In this document: piece by piece, positions 37,978 through 47,018 of the stretch
Position numbering within the stretch: position 1 is the stretch's first letter
Layout: the number at the start of each line of letters is the position of its first letter
DNA from: Methylophaga sp. 42_25_T18
Lineage (GTDB): Bacteria > Pseudomonadota > Gammaproteobacteria > Nitrosococcales > Methylophagaceae
Length of the DNA: 64,000 bases
Direction of reading: 5' to 3'
Assembly (NCBI GenBank): GCA_002163085.1
Contig: MAAJ01000006.1
Coordinates: forward strand, 466,858 to 530,857
The notes under the pieces: model-generated
What the model saw: only the letters and a program-made list of their open reading frames with translations
Database searches by the model: none
What the model was told of the DNA's origin: nothing
Position numbers and translations under genes: made by a program

Positions 37978-38901
37978 GTGAAAGCGTTAACTATTTCTAA
38001 CTTAAGCAAAACTTACAGCAACGGTCTGCAAGCGCTTAACAACATTGATCTTGACGTTGAGCAAGGTGACTTTTTTGCCTTGCTTGGCCCTAATGGCGCC
38101 GGTAAATCGACGACCATTGGCATCATCACCTCCTTGGTTACCAAAACCGAAGGCAAGGTCCAGATCTTTGACAGTGATATTGATAGCGATCCCGAACAAG
38201 CTAAAAGCTACATCGGTCTAGTGCCGCAAGAGTTTAACTTTAATGGTTTTGAGCAAGTTAAACATATCCTCGTCACCCAAGCGGGTTATTACGGTATGAC
38301 GGTAGCCCAAGCAGAACCTCGGGCCGATGAGTTATTACATCAACTCGGTTTATGGCAAAAACGGCACACCGCTGCCAGAGCACTATCCGGCGGAATGAAA
38401 CGTCGGCTGATGATTGCGCGTGCATTAGTGCATAAACCAAAATTACTTATTCTTGATGAGCCAACTGCCGGCGTCGATATCGAGCTTCGACGTTCCATGT
38501 GGGCATTCTTGCAGCAAATCAATGCGGAAGGCACCACCATAATTCTGACCACGCATTATCTGGAAGAAGCGGAAAACCTGTGTCGTAAAATTGCCATCAT
38601 TGATCAAGGTAAGATTATCGAAAATACCGATATGAAGACCTTACTTAATCGATTGGACAAAGAAACCTTTATCTTAGATCTTAAATATCCTCTACCCAGC
38701 GATGTCGATTTAAATAATCTGAGCGTTGAACTTATTGATGACACCACCTTGGAAGTCGAACTTGATCGCGAAGAAAGTCTGAATACTTTATTTACGTTAT
38801 TAACTGAGCAAGGCATTGAAGTTTGCAGTATGAAAAATAAAGCCAATCGTCTAGAGGAGCTCTTCCTCAGTCTGGTTGAAAAAACCGAGCTATCAGCATG
38901 A
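37978..38901 (+). CDS. ABC-2 exporter ATP-binding protein (YadG-like)
   Basis: This nucleotide-binding subunit of a drug/lipid-type exporter has 307 residues. The Walker A motif GPNGAGKST, Q-loop VPQEFNF, signature LSGGMKRRLMIARAL, Walker B LLILDEPTAGVD and switch TTHY are all present, with a C-terminal regulatory extension. It starts with GTG 37978 and overlaps the permease gene by 4 nt (ATGA), as in E. coli yadGH. Substrate unknown. Confidence 0.92.
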   Translation: MKALTISNLSKTYSNGLQALNNIDLDVEQGDFFALLGPNGAGKSTTIGIITSLVTKTEGKVQIFDSDIDSDPEQAKSYIGLVPQEFNFNGFEQVKHILVTQAGYYGMTVAQAEPRADELLHQLGLWQKRHTAARALSGGMKRRLMIARALVHKPKLLILDEPTAGVDIELRRSMWAFLQQINAEGTTIILTTHYLEEAENLCRKIAIIDQGKIIENTDMKTLLNRLDKETFILDLKYPLPSDVDLNNLSVELIDDTTLEVELDREESLNTLFTLLTEQGIEVCSMKNKANRLEELFLSLVEKTELSA

Positions 38902-39680
38902 ACGTCAACAAACATCAACGCCACTGGGTCGCATTTAATACCTTAGTCATCCGTGAAGTTCGTCGTTTCTTACGTATTTGGCCGCAAACATTATTGCCGC
39001 CAGCCATTACGATGACGCTGTATTTCATTATTTTTGGCAACCTTATCGGTAGCCGTATTGGTGAAATGGGCGGTTTTAGTTATATGGAATATATCGTCCC
39101 TGGCATTATCATGATGGCGGTGATCAATAATGCCTATGCCAATGTCGCCTCCTCATTTTACAGTGCCAAGTTCCAAAGCCATATTGAAGAACTATTGGTC
39201 GCCCCCGTGCCAAACTACCTGATTCTTGCTGGTTATGTCGCTGGAGGCACAGCACGCGGTTTATGTGTGGGTTTGATTGTCACCATCGTATCGTTATTTT
39301 TTACCCAACAACCTATACAACATTTATTCATCACCTTCAGCATGGTATTTTTGAGTGCAATTTTGTTTGCCTTAGGTGGTTTTATTAACGCAATTTACGC
39401 CCGTAGCTTTGATGAAATTGCCATTATCCCCACCTTTATCCTGACCCCCTTGACCTATTTAGGTGGTGTATTTTATTCGATCAGTTTATTGCCTGAATTT
39501 TGGCAAAATGTATCGTTATTAAATCCTATCCTCTATATGGTCAATGCCTTTCGTTTTGGCATGTTGGGCGCTTCAGATGTGCCCATCTACGCCGCGTTTG
39601 CCGTTATCCTTATAAGCATTGTAGGTTTAACGACATTTGCTTTATATTTACTCAACAAGGGCACTGGAATCAGGAACTAG
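38898..39680 (+). CDS. ABC-2 type permease (YadH-like)
   Basis: The membrane subunit paired with the preceding ATPase has 260 residues with six hydrophobic helices and the ABC-2 family signature in the [31 protein letters not shown] region. It is probably a homodimer in the inner membrane. The 3' end overlaps the convergent dusA gene by 33 nt (39648-39680), so the two transcripts have antisense tails. Substrate is not predicted. Confidence 0.92.
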   Translation: MNVNKHQRHWVAFNTLVIREVRRFLRIWPQTLLPPAITMTLYFIIFGNLIGSRIGEMGGFSYMEYIVPGIIMMAVINNAYANVASSFYSAKFQSHIEELLVAPVPNYLILAGYVAGGTARGLCVGLIVTIVSLFFTQQPIQHLFITFSMVFLSAILFALGGFINAIYARSFDEIAIIPTFILTPLTYLGGVFYSISLLPEFWQNVSLLNPILYMVNAFRFGMLGASDVPIYAAFAVILISIVGLTTFALYLLNKGTGIRN

Positions 39681-40655
39681 CGCCAGCGCCTGTTGAATGA
39701 CGTCAAGCCCCGCACCTTTAAGGTGAGCGTTTTCACTTAAGTGCCGTCGCCAAGCCTTGGCACCAGTTTGACCTTGAAACAGCCCTAACAAATGGCGTGT
39801 AATTGATTTTAATGGGCGGCCCTCGGTCATACGCCGCTCAATATAAGGCAACATCTGCTCTATCACCTGATGCCGTGTTGGCACTAAATGATTTTCAGCA
39901 AATAATTGATTATCGGCTTCAGCTAATAAATAAGGATTGTGGTAAATGGCTCTCCCCATCATCACCCCATCAACTTGTTCTAAATGCTGCCGTGCGTCTT
40001 CCAAGGTATGGATCCCGCCATTGATATCAATGTGTAAGTTCGGAAAGTCTTGCTTTATTTGATATACCCGCTGGTAATCTAAGGGGGGCACATCACGATT
40101 TTCTTTTGGACTCAAACCCTGTAACCACGCCTTACGTGCATGCAAAATAAATACATCACACCCCGCTTCAGCCACTTGGCTAATAAAATCATGTAAAAAT
40201 TGATAACTGTCATGTTTGTCTATGCCTAGGCGCGTTTTTACCGTCACGGGGATACTCACCTCCGCCTGCATCGCAGCAACGCACTGTGCGACCAACTCAG
40301 GCTCCGCCATTAAACAGGCACCGAAGCTGCCGGATTGCACCCTGTCACTTGGACAGCCCACATTCAAGTTAATCTCACTATAGCCCGCTTCTTGGCCATA
40401 ACGAGCACATTTTGCTAAGTCCTCAGGATTTGAGCCACCCAGCTGCAAAGCAAGCAAATACTCGCTGATGTCATGACTAAGAAATCGATCTCGGTCACCA
40501 TGAATCAATGCACCGGTGGTTACCATTTCGGTATACAGCAGACAATGTTTTGATATCAGCCGCAAAAAATAGCGAAAATCCCTATTTGTCCAATCTAACA
40601 TCGGGGCTACAGATAGGCGGTGCGCTTGTCTAAGAGTGAATTCAGCTTGAGTCAT
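39648..40655 (-). CDS. dusA: tRNA-dihydrouridine synthase A
   Basis: DusA is the FMN enzyme that reduces U20/U20a in the tRNA D-loop. Residues show the conserved flavin-barrel start [17 protein letters not shown], the catalytic cysteine in [19 protein letters not shown], and [16 protein letters not shown], which is diagnostic of DusA. I use ATG 40655; a TTG start at 40676 would add seven residues. The protein is about 335 residues. It converges with the ABC permease gene and overlaps it. Confidence 0.94.
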   Translation of the reverse strand: MTQAEFTLRQAHRLSVAPMLDWTNRDFRYFLRLISKHCLLYTEMVTTGALIHGDRDRFLSHDISEYLLALQLGGSNPEDLAKCARYGQEAGYSEINLNVGCPSDRVQSGSFGACLMAEPELVAQCVAAMQAEVSIPVTVKTRLGIDKHDSYQFLHDFISQVAEAGCDVFILHARKAWLQGLSPKENRDVPPLDYQRVYQIKQDFPNLHIDINGGIHTLEDARQHLEQVDGVMMGRAIYHNPYLLAEADNQLFAENHLVPTRHQVIEQMLPYIERRMTEGRPLKSITRHLLGLFQGQTGAKAWRRHLSENAHLKGAGLDVIQQALALVPDSSALVE

Positions 40656-40740
40656 AGTCGATAAGTCGTAAATCAATTGCTCATTTTCTCAAATCACCGC
40701 GTAAAATGCTGAGATTATTTAACCAAACTACGATTTGTTT

Positions 40741-41442
40741 ATGGGTAATAAAATTGAAGGCGAGGGTTTCAGCGTAAACATTATTAAAAGTGCGCGCCGC
40801 AAAACCATGGCTCTAAAAGTTAATCATCGGGGGGTATCTATTCATATGCCTTCAGATTTAACACTCAGCACAGCAAAAAAATTCATTGCTCAAAAAACAG
40901 CTTGGATTAAACTTAAACTAAAGCAACAGGCCTTACGTCAACCGATAGCTAGGCAATATATTGATGGCGAAAGCTTCTTATTTTTAGGTGAGAACTATCA
41001 CTTACGCCTCCATCAGCAAGAAAAACCAGCTATCGTTAATAAAGTTGGCAACGAGCTTACATTTTCCGGTCGCATAACTCGTTTATCTTCATCAACGCTC
41101 AAAAAGAAACTTATTGATTGGTATAAACAACAAGCTGATGTTTATTTAGCATCACGCACCCAAGTTTTGGGAGAAAAATTGGGATTAACGCCTCGTTCAA
41201 TCACGATTAAAACCTACAAGGCACGTTGGGGTAGCTGTAAAATATCGGGGGACATCCAGTTTAATTGGAAGTTAATGTTAGCACCGCCAGCAGTGATCGA
41301 TTATGTAATCGTGCATGAACTTTGTCATCTTGTGCACCACAATCACTCCGCAAAATTTTGGCAGTTAGTCACGCATCATTACCCCAACGTTAAACTGGCT
41401 CGTCGCTGGTTAAAAGATAATGGTTACCGCTTAGAAATATAA
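40741..41442 (+). CDS. YgjP-like M48-type metal-dependent hydrolase
   Basis: This 233-residue cytosolic protein of the YgjP/DUF45 (SprT-related) family has the zinc motif HELCH in VIVHELCHLVHHNHSAKFW near residue 190. The preceding YKARWGSCKISGDIQFNWKLMLAP stretch is the most conserved part of the family. No signal peptide. ATG 40741 is preferred over TTG 40735. It is divergent from dusA. The physiological role of YgjP proteins is not established. Confidence 0.88.
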   Translation: MGNKIEGEGFSVNIIKSARRKTMALKVNHRGVSIHMPSDLTLSTAKKFIAQKTAWIKLKLKQQALRQPIARQYIDGESFLFLGENYHLRLHQQEKPAIVNKVGNELTFSGRITRLSSSTLKKKLIDWYKQQADVYLASRTQVLGEKLGLTPRSITIKTYKARWGSCKISGDIQFNWKLMLAPPAVIDYVIVHELCHLVHHNHSAKFWQLVTHHYPNVKLARRWLKDNGYRLEI

Positions 41443-41566
41443 TTTCGTTAAGTAGGCCATTCACTAAGATGATAATGACGCAAAAGAAGCATAGATTTGG
41501 AGTTGGACCTGCCAAAAACTCACCAATAACCACGTCAATACCAAGGGCTATCAATGAGGTTATATC

Positions 41567-41595
41567 TTGTGTTTTTCGTGTATATCGACTAAAGT
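41567..41595 (+). promoter_or_regulatory. Putative promoter of metK-ahcY
   Basis: TTGTGT (41567-41572) is spaced 17 nt from TAAAGT (41590-41595). A start point 6-8 nt further would fall at about 41602, directly before the first stem of the riboswitch. That agreement supports it despite weak hexamers. Confidence 0.5.
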
Positions 41596-41603
41596 TTATC
41601 GCC

Positions 41604-41669
41604 TGAATAAGGAACGCTGCGCCAGGACACTCCTGCTAGGCTTATTCATATATATACTCAACGGCGTTC
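41604..41669 (+). promoter_or_regulatory. SAH riboswitch aptamer upstream of metK
   Basis: S-adenosylhomocysteine riboswitches fold as a helix plus an H-type-like pseudoknot. All parts are visible. P1 is GAATAAG (41605-41611) with CTTATTC (41641-41647), extended by T41604-A41648. The conserved core is GAACGCTGC (41612-41620). P2 is CAGGA (41623-41627), loop CAC, TCCTG (41631-41635). The conserved CTAGGC is at 41636-41641. The pseudoknot pairs GAACGCT (41612-41618) with GGCGTTC (41663-41669) with one T-G wobble, as in the characterised aptamer (GAGCGCU/GGCGCUC). SAH riboswitches are known upstream of SAH-cycle genes and raise expression when SAH accumulates. Confidence 0.92.
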
Positions 41670-41772
41670 ATTATTAATATGAATTTAACTAATAATGAGC
41701 GTTGTATCGCCTGTTGCCACCATTAAGTCGTGTGCACGCTAAACAACTCTCATTAGATAATGAGGTACGTTG
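41659..41772 (+). promoter_or_regulatory. Predicted translational expression platform of the SAH riboswitch
   Basis: Four mutually complementary segments follow the aptamer. A is CAACGGCGTTCATTATTA (41659-41676), which contains the pseudoknot strand. B is TAATAATGAGCGTTG (41690-41704). C is CAACTCTCATTA (41744-41755). D is TAATGAGGTACGTTG (41758-41772), which contains the ribosome binding site GAGGT (41762-41766). A pairs with B and C pairs with D, or B pairs with C. SAH binding should draw A into the pseudoknot, free B to capture C, and release the ribosome binding site in D. The pairings are read from sequence; the switching order is inference. Confidence 0.7.
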
Positions 41773-41775
41773 CTC

Positions 41776-42936
41776 ATGAGTAATCGCTCAATTTTCACAT
41801 CTGAATCGGTATCAGAAGGACATCCAGATAAAGTTGCAGATCAAATTTCTGATGCTGTTCTTGACGAAATATTACGTCAAGACCCCAATGCCCGAGTTGC
41901 CTGTGAAACCTTAATAAAAACTGGCGCAGCTGTCGTTGCCGGTGAAATCACCACGTCTGCTTGGGTCGATTTAGAAAATATCGTTCGTAAAACTATCACC
42001 GATATCGGTTATAACAGTTCTGACGTTGGTTTTGATGGTGAAACCTGTGCCGTCATGTCATTGATTGGTAAACAATCTACTGATATCGCCATGGGTGTGG
42101 ATCGTGAAACAGCCGAAGATCAAGGTGCTGGCGATCAAGGTTTAATGTTTGGTTATGCTAGCAATGAAACCGATGTATTAATGCCTGCGCCTATTACCTA
42201 TGCCCATCGCTTAGTTCAGCGTCAAGCCGAAGTACGTAAAAACGGTACATTGCCTTGGTTGCGTCCTGATGCTAAAAGCCAAATCACGTTTATCTATGAA
42301 GATGGCAAACCTGTTGGCATCGATGCCGTGGTCTTATCGACCCAACATAACCCTGAGGTCTCGTTAAAAGATCTGCAAGAAGCCGTTATGGAAGTGATTA
42401 TCCAGCCCACATTACCTGCCGAATGGTTCACTAAAGATACTGCTTTTCATATCAACCCAACCGGCCAATTTATTATTGGTGGCCCCGTGGGTGATGCAGG
42501 CTTAACTGGACGTAAAATCATTGTTGATACTTACGGTGGCATGGCCAGACATGGCGGTGGCGCTTTCTCCGGTAAAGATCCATCAAAAGTCGATCGCAGT
42601 GCTGCTTATGCTGGTCGTTATGTAGCTAAAAATATCGTGGCAGCAGGTTTAGCTGATCGCTGTGAAATCCAAGTGTCTTATGCCATTGGTGTTGCACAAC
42701 CAACATCTATCAGTATTGAGACCTTTGGCACCGGTAAAATTGCTGAAGACAAACTTGAAGCCTTAGTACGCGAACATTTTGACTTACGCCCTGTTGGCCT
42801 TGTCAAAATGTTAGATCTGATTCGCCCGATTTATCTAAAAACAGCAGCTTATGGTCACTTCGGTCGTGAAGAGCCTGAGTTTACTTGGGAACGTACTGAT
42901 TTAGCTGACACGCTACGTGATGCAGCTGGCATCTAA
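41776..42936 (+). CDS. metK: S-adenosylmethionine synthetase MetK
   Basis: MetK makes SAM from methionine and ATP. From ATG 41776 the protein has 386 residues, with [22 protein letters not shown], the ATP-loop [12 protein letters not shown] and [19 protein letters not shown], all family hallmarks. ATG 41776 is chosen because GAGGT ends 9 nt upstream; a TTG 6 nt earlier is not needed. It is the first gene of the metK-ahcY-metF set and is translated under predicted SAH riboswitch control. Confidence 0.97.
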   Translation: MSNRSIFTSESVSEGHPDKVADQISDAVLDEILRQDPNARVACETLIKTGAAVVAGEITTSAWVDLENIVRKTITDIGYNSSDVGFDGETCAVMSLIGKQSTDIAMGVDRETAEDQGAGDQGLMFGYASNETDVLMPAPITYAHRLVQRQAEVRKNGTLPWLRPDAKSQITFIYEDGKPVGIDAVVLSTQHNPEVSLKDLQEAVMEVIIQPTLPAEWFTKDTAFHINPTGQFIIGGPVGDAGLTGRKIIVDTYGGMARHGGGAFSGKDPSKVDRSAAYAGRYVAKNIVAAGLADRCEIQVSYAIGVAQPTSISIETFGTGKIAEDKLEALVREHFDLRPVGLVKMLDLIRPIYLKTAAYGHFGREEPEFTWERTDLADTLRDAAGI

Positions 42937-42958
42937 ATAAACATATTAAGGAAACAAA

Positions 42959-44269
42959 ATGACATCGCCTATCGAAAACCTGACACCGGACTACAAAGTC
43001 GCCGACATCAGCCTTGCTGAATGGGGTGCAAAAGAAGTCAAAATTGCTGAAACTGAAATGCCTGGATTAATGGCTATCCGTGAAGAGTATGCGGGCAAAA
43101 ATCCATTAGCCGGTGCTCGCATTGCCGGTTGCCTGCACATGACTATTCAAACAGCGGTATTAATTGAAACGTTGATCGATCTTGGTGCTGAAGTGCGCTG
43201 GTCTTCATGTAATATTTTCTCCACTCAAGATCAAGCTGCTGCAGCCATTGCAGTGCAAGATATTCCGGTTTTTGCCTGGAAAGGTGAAACTAATGAAGAA
43301 GCAATTTGGTGTATCAAACAAACTATCTTTGGCCCAGATAACTGGCGTCCAAATTTAATTCTGGATGATGGCGGTGATTTAACTCAAATCATGCACGATG
43401 AATATCCTGAGTTATTAAAGGATGTAAAAGGTCTTTCTGAAGAAACAACGACCGGTGTTCATCGTTTATACGAAATGATGAAAGATGGTAGCTTAAAAGT
43501 ACCTGCTATCAACGTTAATGACTCAGTCACTAAATCTAAGTTTGATAACTTATACGGCTGTCGTGAATCATTATTAGACGGTATCAAACGGGCAACAGAT
43601 GTCATGATTGCCGGTAAGATTTGTGTCGTATTAGGTTACGGTGATGTTGGTAAAGGCTGTGCGCAAGCATTTAAAGGTATGGGCGCAACAGTAATGGTGA
43701 CAGAAATTGATCCTATCTGTGCATTGCAAGCAGCAATGGAAGGTTACCGTGTTGTAAACATGGATGATGCTGCAAACCTAGGTGATATTTTTGTCACCAC
43801 CACAGGTAATGTTGACGTAATAAACCATGACCACATGTTAGCGATGAAAAACGAAGCGATTGTTTGTAACATCGGTCACTTTGACTCTGAAATCGCTGTC
43901 GCATCATTACGTCAATACGAATGGGAAAACGTCAAACCTCAAGTTGATCACGTTATCTTCCCTGATGGCAAACGCATCACCTTATTAGCTGAAGGTCGCC
44001 TAGTAAACTTAGGTTGTGCAACCGGTCATCCTAGTTTTGTTATGTCAGCCTCATTCACTAACCAAGTAATGGCTCAAATTGAGTTATGGGATAACAGTGA
44101 TAGCTACAAAAATGAAGTTTATGTATTGCCTAAGTCACTTGATGAAAAAGTAGCCCGCCTACATTTGAATAAAATTGGCGCTAACTTAACAGAGCTAACC
44201 ACTGAACAAGCTGAATATTTAAGCTTGAACAAAAATGGTCCATACAAGCCTGAACATTACCGCTACTAA
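42959..44269 (+). CDS. ahcY: Adenosylhomocysteinase AhcY
   Basis: AhcY hydrolyses SAH to homocysteine and adenosine with NAD+ as tightly bound cofactor. It has 436 residues with [20 protein letters not shown], the Rossmann [10 protein letters not shown] and C-terminal [15 protein letters not shown]. It lies 22 nt downstream of metK in the same transcript and therefore under the SAH riboswitch. Its presence shows the organism uses the SahH route for SAH removal. A terminator lies directly after it. Confidence 0.97.
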   Translation: MTSPIENLTPDYKVADISLAEWGAKEVKIAETEMPGLMAIREEYAGKNPLAGARIAGCLHMTIQTAVLIETLIDLGAEVRWSSCNIFSTQDQAAAAIAVQDIPVFAWKGETNEEAIWCIKQTIFGPDNWRPNLILDDGGDLTQIMHDEYPELLKDVKGLSEETTTGVHRLYEMMKDGSLKVPAINVNDSVTKSKFDNLYGCRESLLDGIKRATDVMIAGKICVVLGYGDVGKGCAQAFKGMGATVMVTEIDPICALQAAMEGYRVVNMDDAANLGDIFVTTTGNVDVINHDHMLAMKNEAIVCNIGHFDSEIAVASLRQYEWENVKPQVDHVIFPDGKRITLLAEGRLVNLGCATGHPSFVMSASFTNQVMAQIELWDNSDSYKNEVYVLPKSLDEKVARLHLNKIGANLTELTTEQAEYLSLNKNGPYKPEHYRY

Positions 44270-44275
44270 CCAAGC

Positions 44276-44306
44276 AAAGGGCTAACCAAGTGGTTAGCCC
44301 TTTTTT
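44276..44306 (+). terminator. Intrinsic terminator after ahcY
   Basis: A long stem, AAAGGGCTAACC with GGTTAGCCCTTT, encloses AAGT and precedes six T residues. It lies between ahcY and metF, so metF needs its own promoter or read-through. Confidence 0.93.
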
Positions 44307-44332
44307 ATTTAGCCACTATCTAATACCACACC

Positions 44333-45184
44333 ATGACCAACAAACTCACTATTAGCTGCGAATTTTTCCCGCCCAAAACGGAGAAAGGCATCGCCAACCT
44401 GCGTAATGTTCGCCAGCAATTGGCGCCATTAAAACCTGAGTTTTTTTCAGTCACCTTTGGGGCGGGTGGTTCAACCCAAGATAATACCTTGGACGCCGTG
44501 GTCGAAATTCAGCAAGACAAAAAAACAACCGGCATTGATGCTGCCCCACATTTATCCTGTGTTGGTTCTACTGCTGACGGTATTCGTCACCTCCTTAATA
44601 CCTATCAATCACATGACATTCGCCGCTTGGTTGCCTTACGTGGAGACTTACCTTCAGGTATGCGTGATCCGGGTGATTTTCGATATGCCAACGAATTAGT
44701 AGAGTTTATTCGCCAGGAAACCGGAGACCATTTTAAGATTGAAGTTGCAGCTTACCCTGAAATTCACCCCCAAGCTCAATCGGCACAAGCTGATTTGGCT
44801 AACTTTAAACGTAAAGTAGAGGCTGGTGCTGATAGTGCCATCACCCAATATTTTTATAATATCGATGCTTATCTCCATTTTATCGATCGATGCCAACAAC
44901 AAAACATCAATATTCCGATCATACCTGGCATCATGCCGATCAATAACTTTACCCAATTAGCACGGTTTTCAGATGGTTGTGGCGCTGAAATCCCTCGTTG
45001 GTTACGTAAACAATTGGAAAGCTTCCATGATGATGTCGAGTCTTTACAAGCCTTCACCTTGGATTTTCTAACTGAATTCACCCAAAAGTTAATTGATGCC
45101 GGTGTACCTGGTTTACACTTTTATAGTATGAACCGCACGGATACTACATTGACCATCTGCCAACGCTTGAGTTTAATTAACTAA
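44333..45184 (+). CDS. metF: 5,10-methylenetetrahydrofolate reductase MetF
   Basis: MetF is the FAD enzyme that makes 5-methyl-THF for homocysteine methylation, closing the methyl cycle with metK and ahcY. Its 283 residues include ISCEFFPPKTEKG, SVTFGAGGSTQD, RRLVALRGDLP and PGIMPI motifs, all family features. It starts 27 nt after the ahcY terminator. A metH or metE gene is not in the window. Confidence 0.96.
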   Translation: MTNKLTISCEFFPPKTEKGIANLRNVRQQLAPLKPEFFSVTFGAGGSTQDNTLDAVVEIQQDKKTTGIDAAPHLSCVGSTADGIRHLLNTYQSHDIRRLVALRGDLPSGMRDPGDFRYANELVEFIRQETGDHFKIEVAAYPEIHPQAQSAQADLANFKRKVEAGADSAITQYFYNIDAYLHFIDRCQQQNINIPIIPGIMPINNFTQLARFSDGCGAEIPRWLRKQLESFHDDVESLQAFTLDFLTEFTQKLIDAGVPGLHFYSMNRTDTTLTICQRLSLIN

Positions 45185-45202
45185 GGTAATAATAGATAAA
45201 AA

Positions 45203-45895
45203 ATGACTTATTTTATTGACTCATTGATCGCAGCACTAGAGTTAATTTCGTCATTTGATCCTTATATTTATCGCATCGTTGCCACCTCAGTCTCTATTTC
45301 ACTGATAGCCTCTTTAATCGCAGCAATCTTAGCGGTACCGGCAGGTGTCTTTATGGCATTAAATAGATTTATCGGTAAGGCATTTATTCAGCACCTGTTA
45401 AATACCTTGATGGCTATGCCTACGGTGGTGATAGGTTTATTACTCTACGGCCTATTTAGTCGCCTAGGTCCACTAGGACACTGGGGATTACTGTATACCC
45501 CAATGGCCGTCATTATTGCCGAAGCCATTTTGATTTTTCCGATCATGATGAACCTCACTATTACCGCTGTTAATAGTGCAGATCCTCGATTAAAACCAAC
45601 ATTAATCAGTTTGGGTGCAAGTCATTTTTCTTTAGCTATCAACGTAATTCGCGTTACTCGTTTTGCGATTCTAGCCGCGATCATTACCGGCTTTGGTCGG
45701 GCTATTGGTGAAGTGGGTGCCGCGATGATGTTAGGTGGCAATATCGAAGGTTTTACCCGCACTATGACCACCGCCATTGCGCTAGAAACCAGTAAAGGAG
45801 AGTTTGAACTGGGTTTAGCACTCGGTTTATTGTTATTAATCATCGCCTTTATATTAAATTTCTTATTGTCATGGTTACATAGGCCCAAATCATGA
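45203..45895 (+). CDS. tupB: ABC transporter permease, TupB-like (tungstate)
   Basis: The 230-residue inner-membrane permease with five or six hydrophobic helices has the binding-protein-dependent EAA loop region near SLGASHFSLAINVIR, followed by GFGRAIGEVGAAMMLGGNIEG. This whole segment closely resembles TupB/WtpB-type permeases, which favour tungstate. It overlaps the ATPase gene by 4 nt. No solute-binding TupA gene lies beside it. The oxyanion preference (W versus Mo) is inferred from family resemblance. Confidence 0.8.
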   Translation: MTYFIDSLIAALELISSFDPYIYRIVATSVSISLIASLIAAILAVPAGVFMALNRFIGKAFIQHLLNTLMAMPTVVIGLLLYGLFSRLGPLGHWGLLYTPMAVIIAEAILIFPIMMNLTITAVNSADPRLKPTLISLGASHFSLAINVIRVTRFAILAAIITGFGRAIGEVGAAMMLGGNIEGFTRTMTTAIALETSKGEFELGLALGLLLLIIAFILNFLLSWLHRPKS

Positions 45896-46881
45896 CTAAT
45901 GCGTATGTATTAAATGATATTAAGGTCGTCCACCAGCAAAACTGTGTCTTGGATATCCCCCACTTCACTATTCCTTCAGGAAAATGTATCGCCTTATTGG
46001 GGGAAAATGGCGCAGGTAAATCCACCTTAATGAATCTGCTCGCCTTTACCGAAAAACCCAGTCATGGATCGATCCAGCTCTTCGACCAAAAAATTGTAGA
46101 TAAACTCAAACCTAGTCAACGTCGGCGCATTGGTGTCGTCAGCCAACAGCCCTATTTACTTGCTGGCAGTGTTACTGACAATATTCGCTTGGCACTTAAG
46201 CTCCAACATATTGAGTCGTCTCGCTATCCTTTCCTTATAGAACAGGCCTTAGAGCAACTGAATTTAACCCAACTTAAAGATCAGTCCGCGCAGAGCTTAT
46301 CTGGCGGCGAGTTAAAACGCGCGGCAATTGCTCGGGCGATAGCCTATGATCCTGATGTTTTATTACTTGATGAACCATTCTCTCACCTTGATCAGCGTCA
46401 TATCCGACAATTAGAGAGCGCTATTCAGTCCTTTGCTGAACAAACGGACAAAACCGTTATTTTTTCTACTCATGATCAACCGCAAGGTCTCGCCATTGCT
46501 GATGACACGCTAAATTTGCATGCAGGTAAAATAACCACCGCGCCGTTATTTAACTTATTTCATGGCGCATTAAATCAACATGACTTTAATACTGGAAAAC
46601 TAATCATTCATGCTGCTAGTGGCTTAGCTAATGCACGTCATATTGCCATCGACCCCACAGAAATTATTATTTCCCGCCAGCCCTTAGAGTCAAGCATGCG
46701 AAATAGTTTTAATGGCCATGTGGTATTAATTGCACAAGAAAACAATACTGTACGCCTGACCATTGACTGTGAGGAGCGCTTCCAAGTTATTATCAGCCCA
46801 GAGTCACTTAGCCAATTAAGTTTAGCTTTGGGGGACAACGTTTGGCTTAGTTTTAAGTCTACAGCCGTGACCGTATTCTAA
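45892..46881 (+). CDS. tupC: ABC transporter ATP-binding protein, TupC/ModC-like with TOBE domain
   Basis: The 329-residue ATPase subunit has the Walker A motif GENGAGKST, signature LSGGELKRAAIARAIA, Walker B VLLLDEPFSHLD and the TTDK-like switch FSTHDQ. After about residue 250 a TOBE/MOP-like C-terminal domain follows (SSMRNSFNGHVVLIAQENNTVRLTID region), typical of molybdate/tungstate systems. The overlap with tupB supports one complex. Tungsten or molybdenum uptake would supply formate dehydrogenases, common in methylotrophs; this link is inference. Confidence 0.85.
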   Translation: MTNAYVLNDIKVVHQQNCVLDIPHFTIPSGKCIALLGENGAGKSTLMNLLAFTEKPSHGSIQLFDQKIVDKLKPSQRRRIGVVSQQPYLLAGSVTDNIRLALKLQHIESSRYPFLIEQALEQLNLTQLKDQSAQSLSGGELKRAAIARAIAYDPDVLLLDEPFSHLDQRHIRQLESAIQSFAEQTDKTVIFSTHDQPQGLAIADDTLNLHAGKITTAPLFNLFHGALNQHDFNTGKLIIHAASGLANARHIAIDPTEIIISRQPLESSMRNSFNGHVVLIAQENNTVRLTIDCEERFQVIISPESLSQLSLALGDNVWLSFKSTAVTVF

Positions 46882-47018
46882 TATCCCCAAATAACTCTGA
46901 AACCTGCATTTCCAAGTTGATTAGCTCTCTTCAAAAAATAGTCAAAAAACGTATAGGCAATGACCACCTACTTACGGTAATATAAACCCATGCGGAAACA
47001 GTTTTATCAAAGTAGTCA

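Noticed and set aside
41443..41603. SAM-type riboswitch before metK
   Set aside because: Neither SAM-I nor SAM-II core sequences are visible; the clear match is to the SAH aptamer at 41604-41669.
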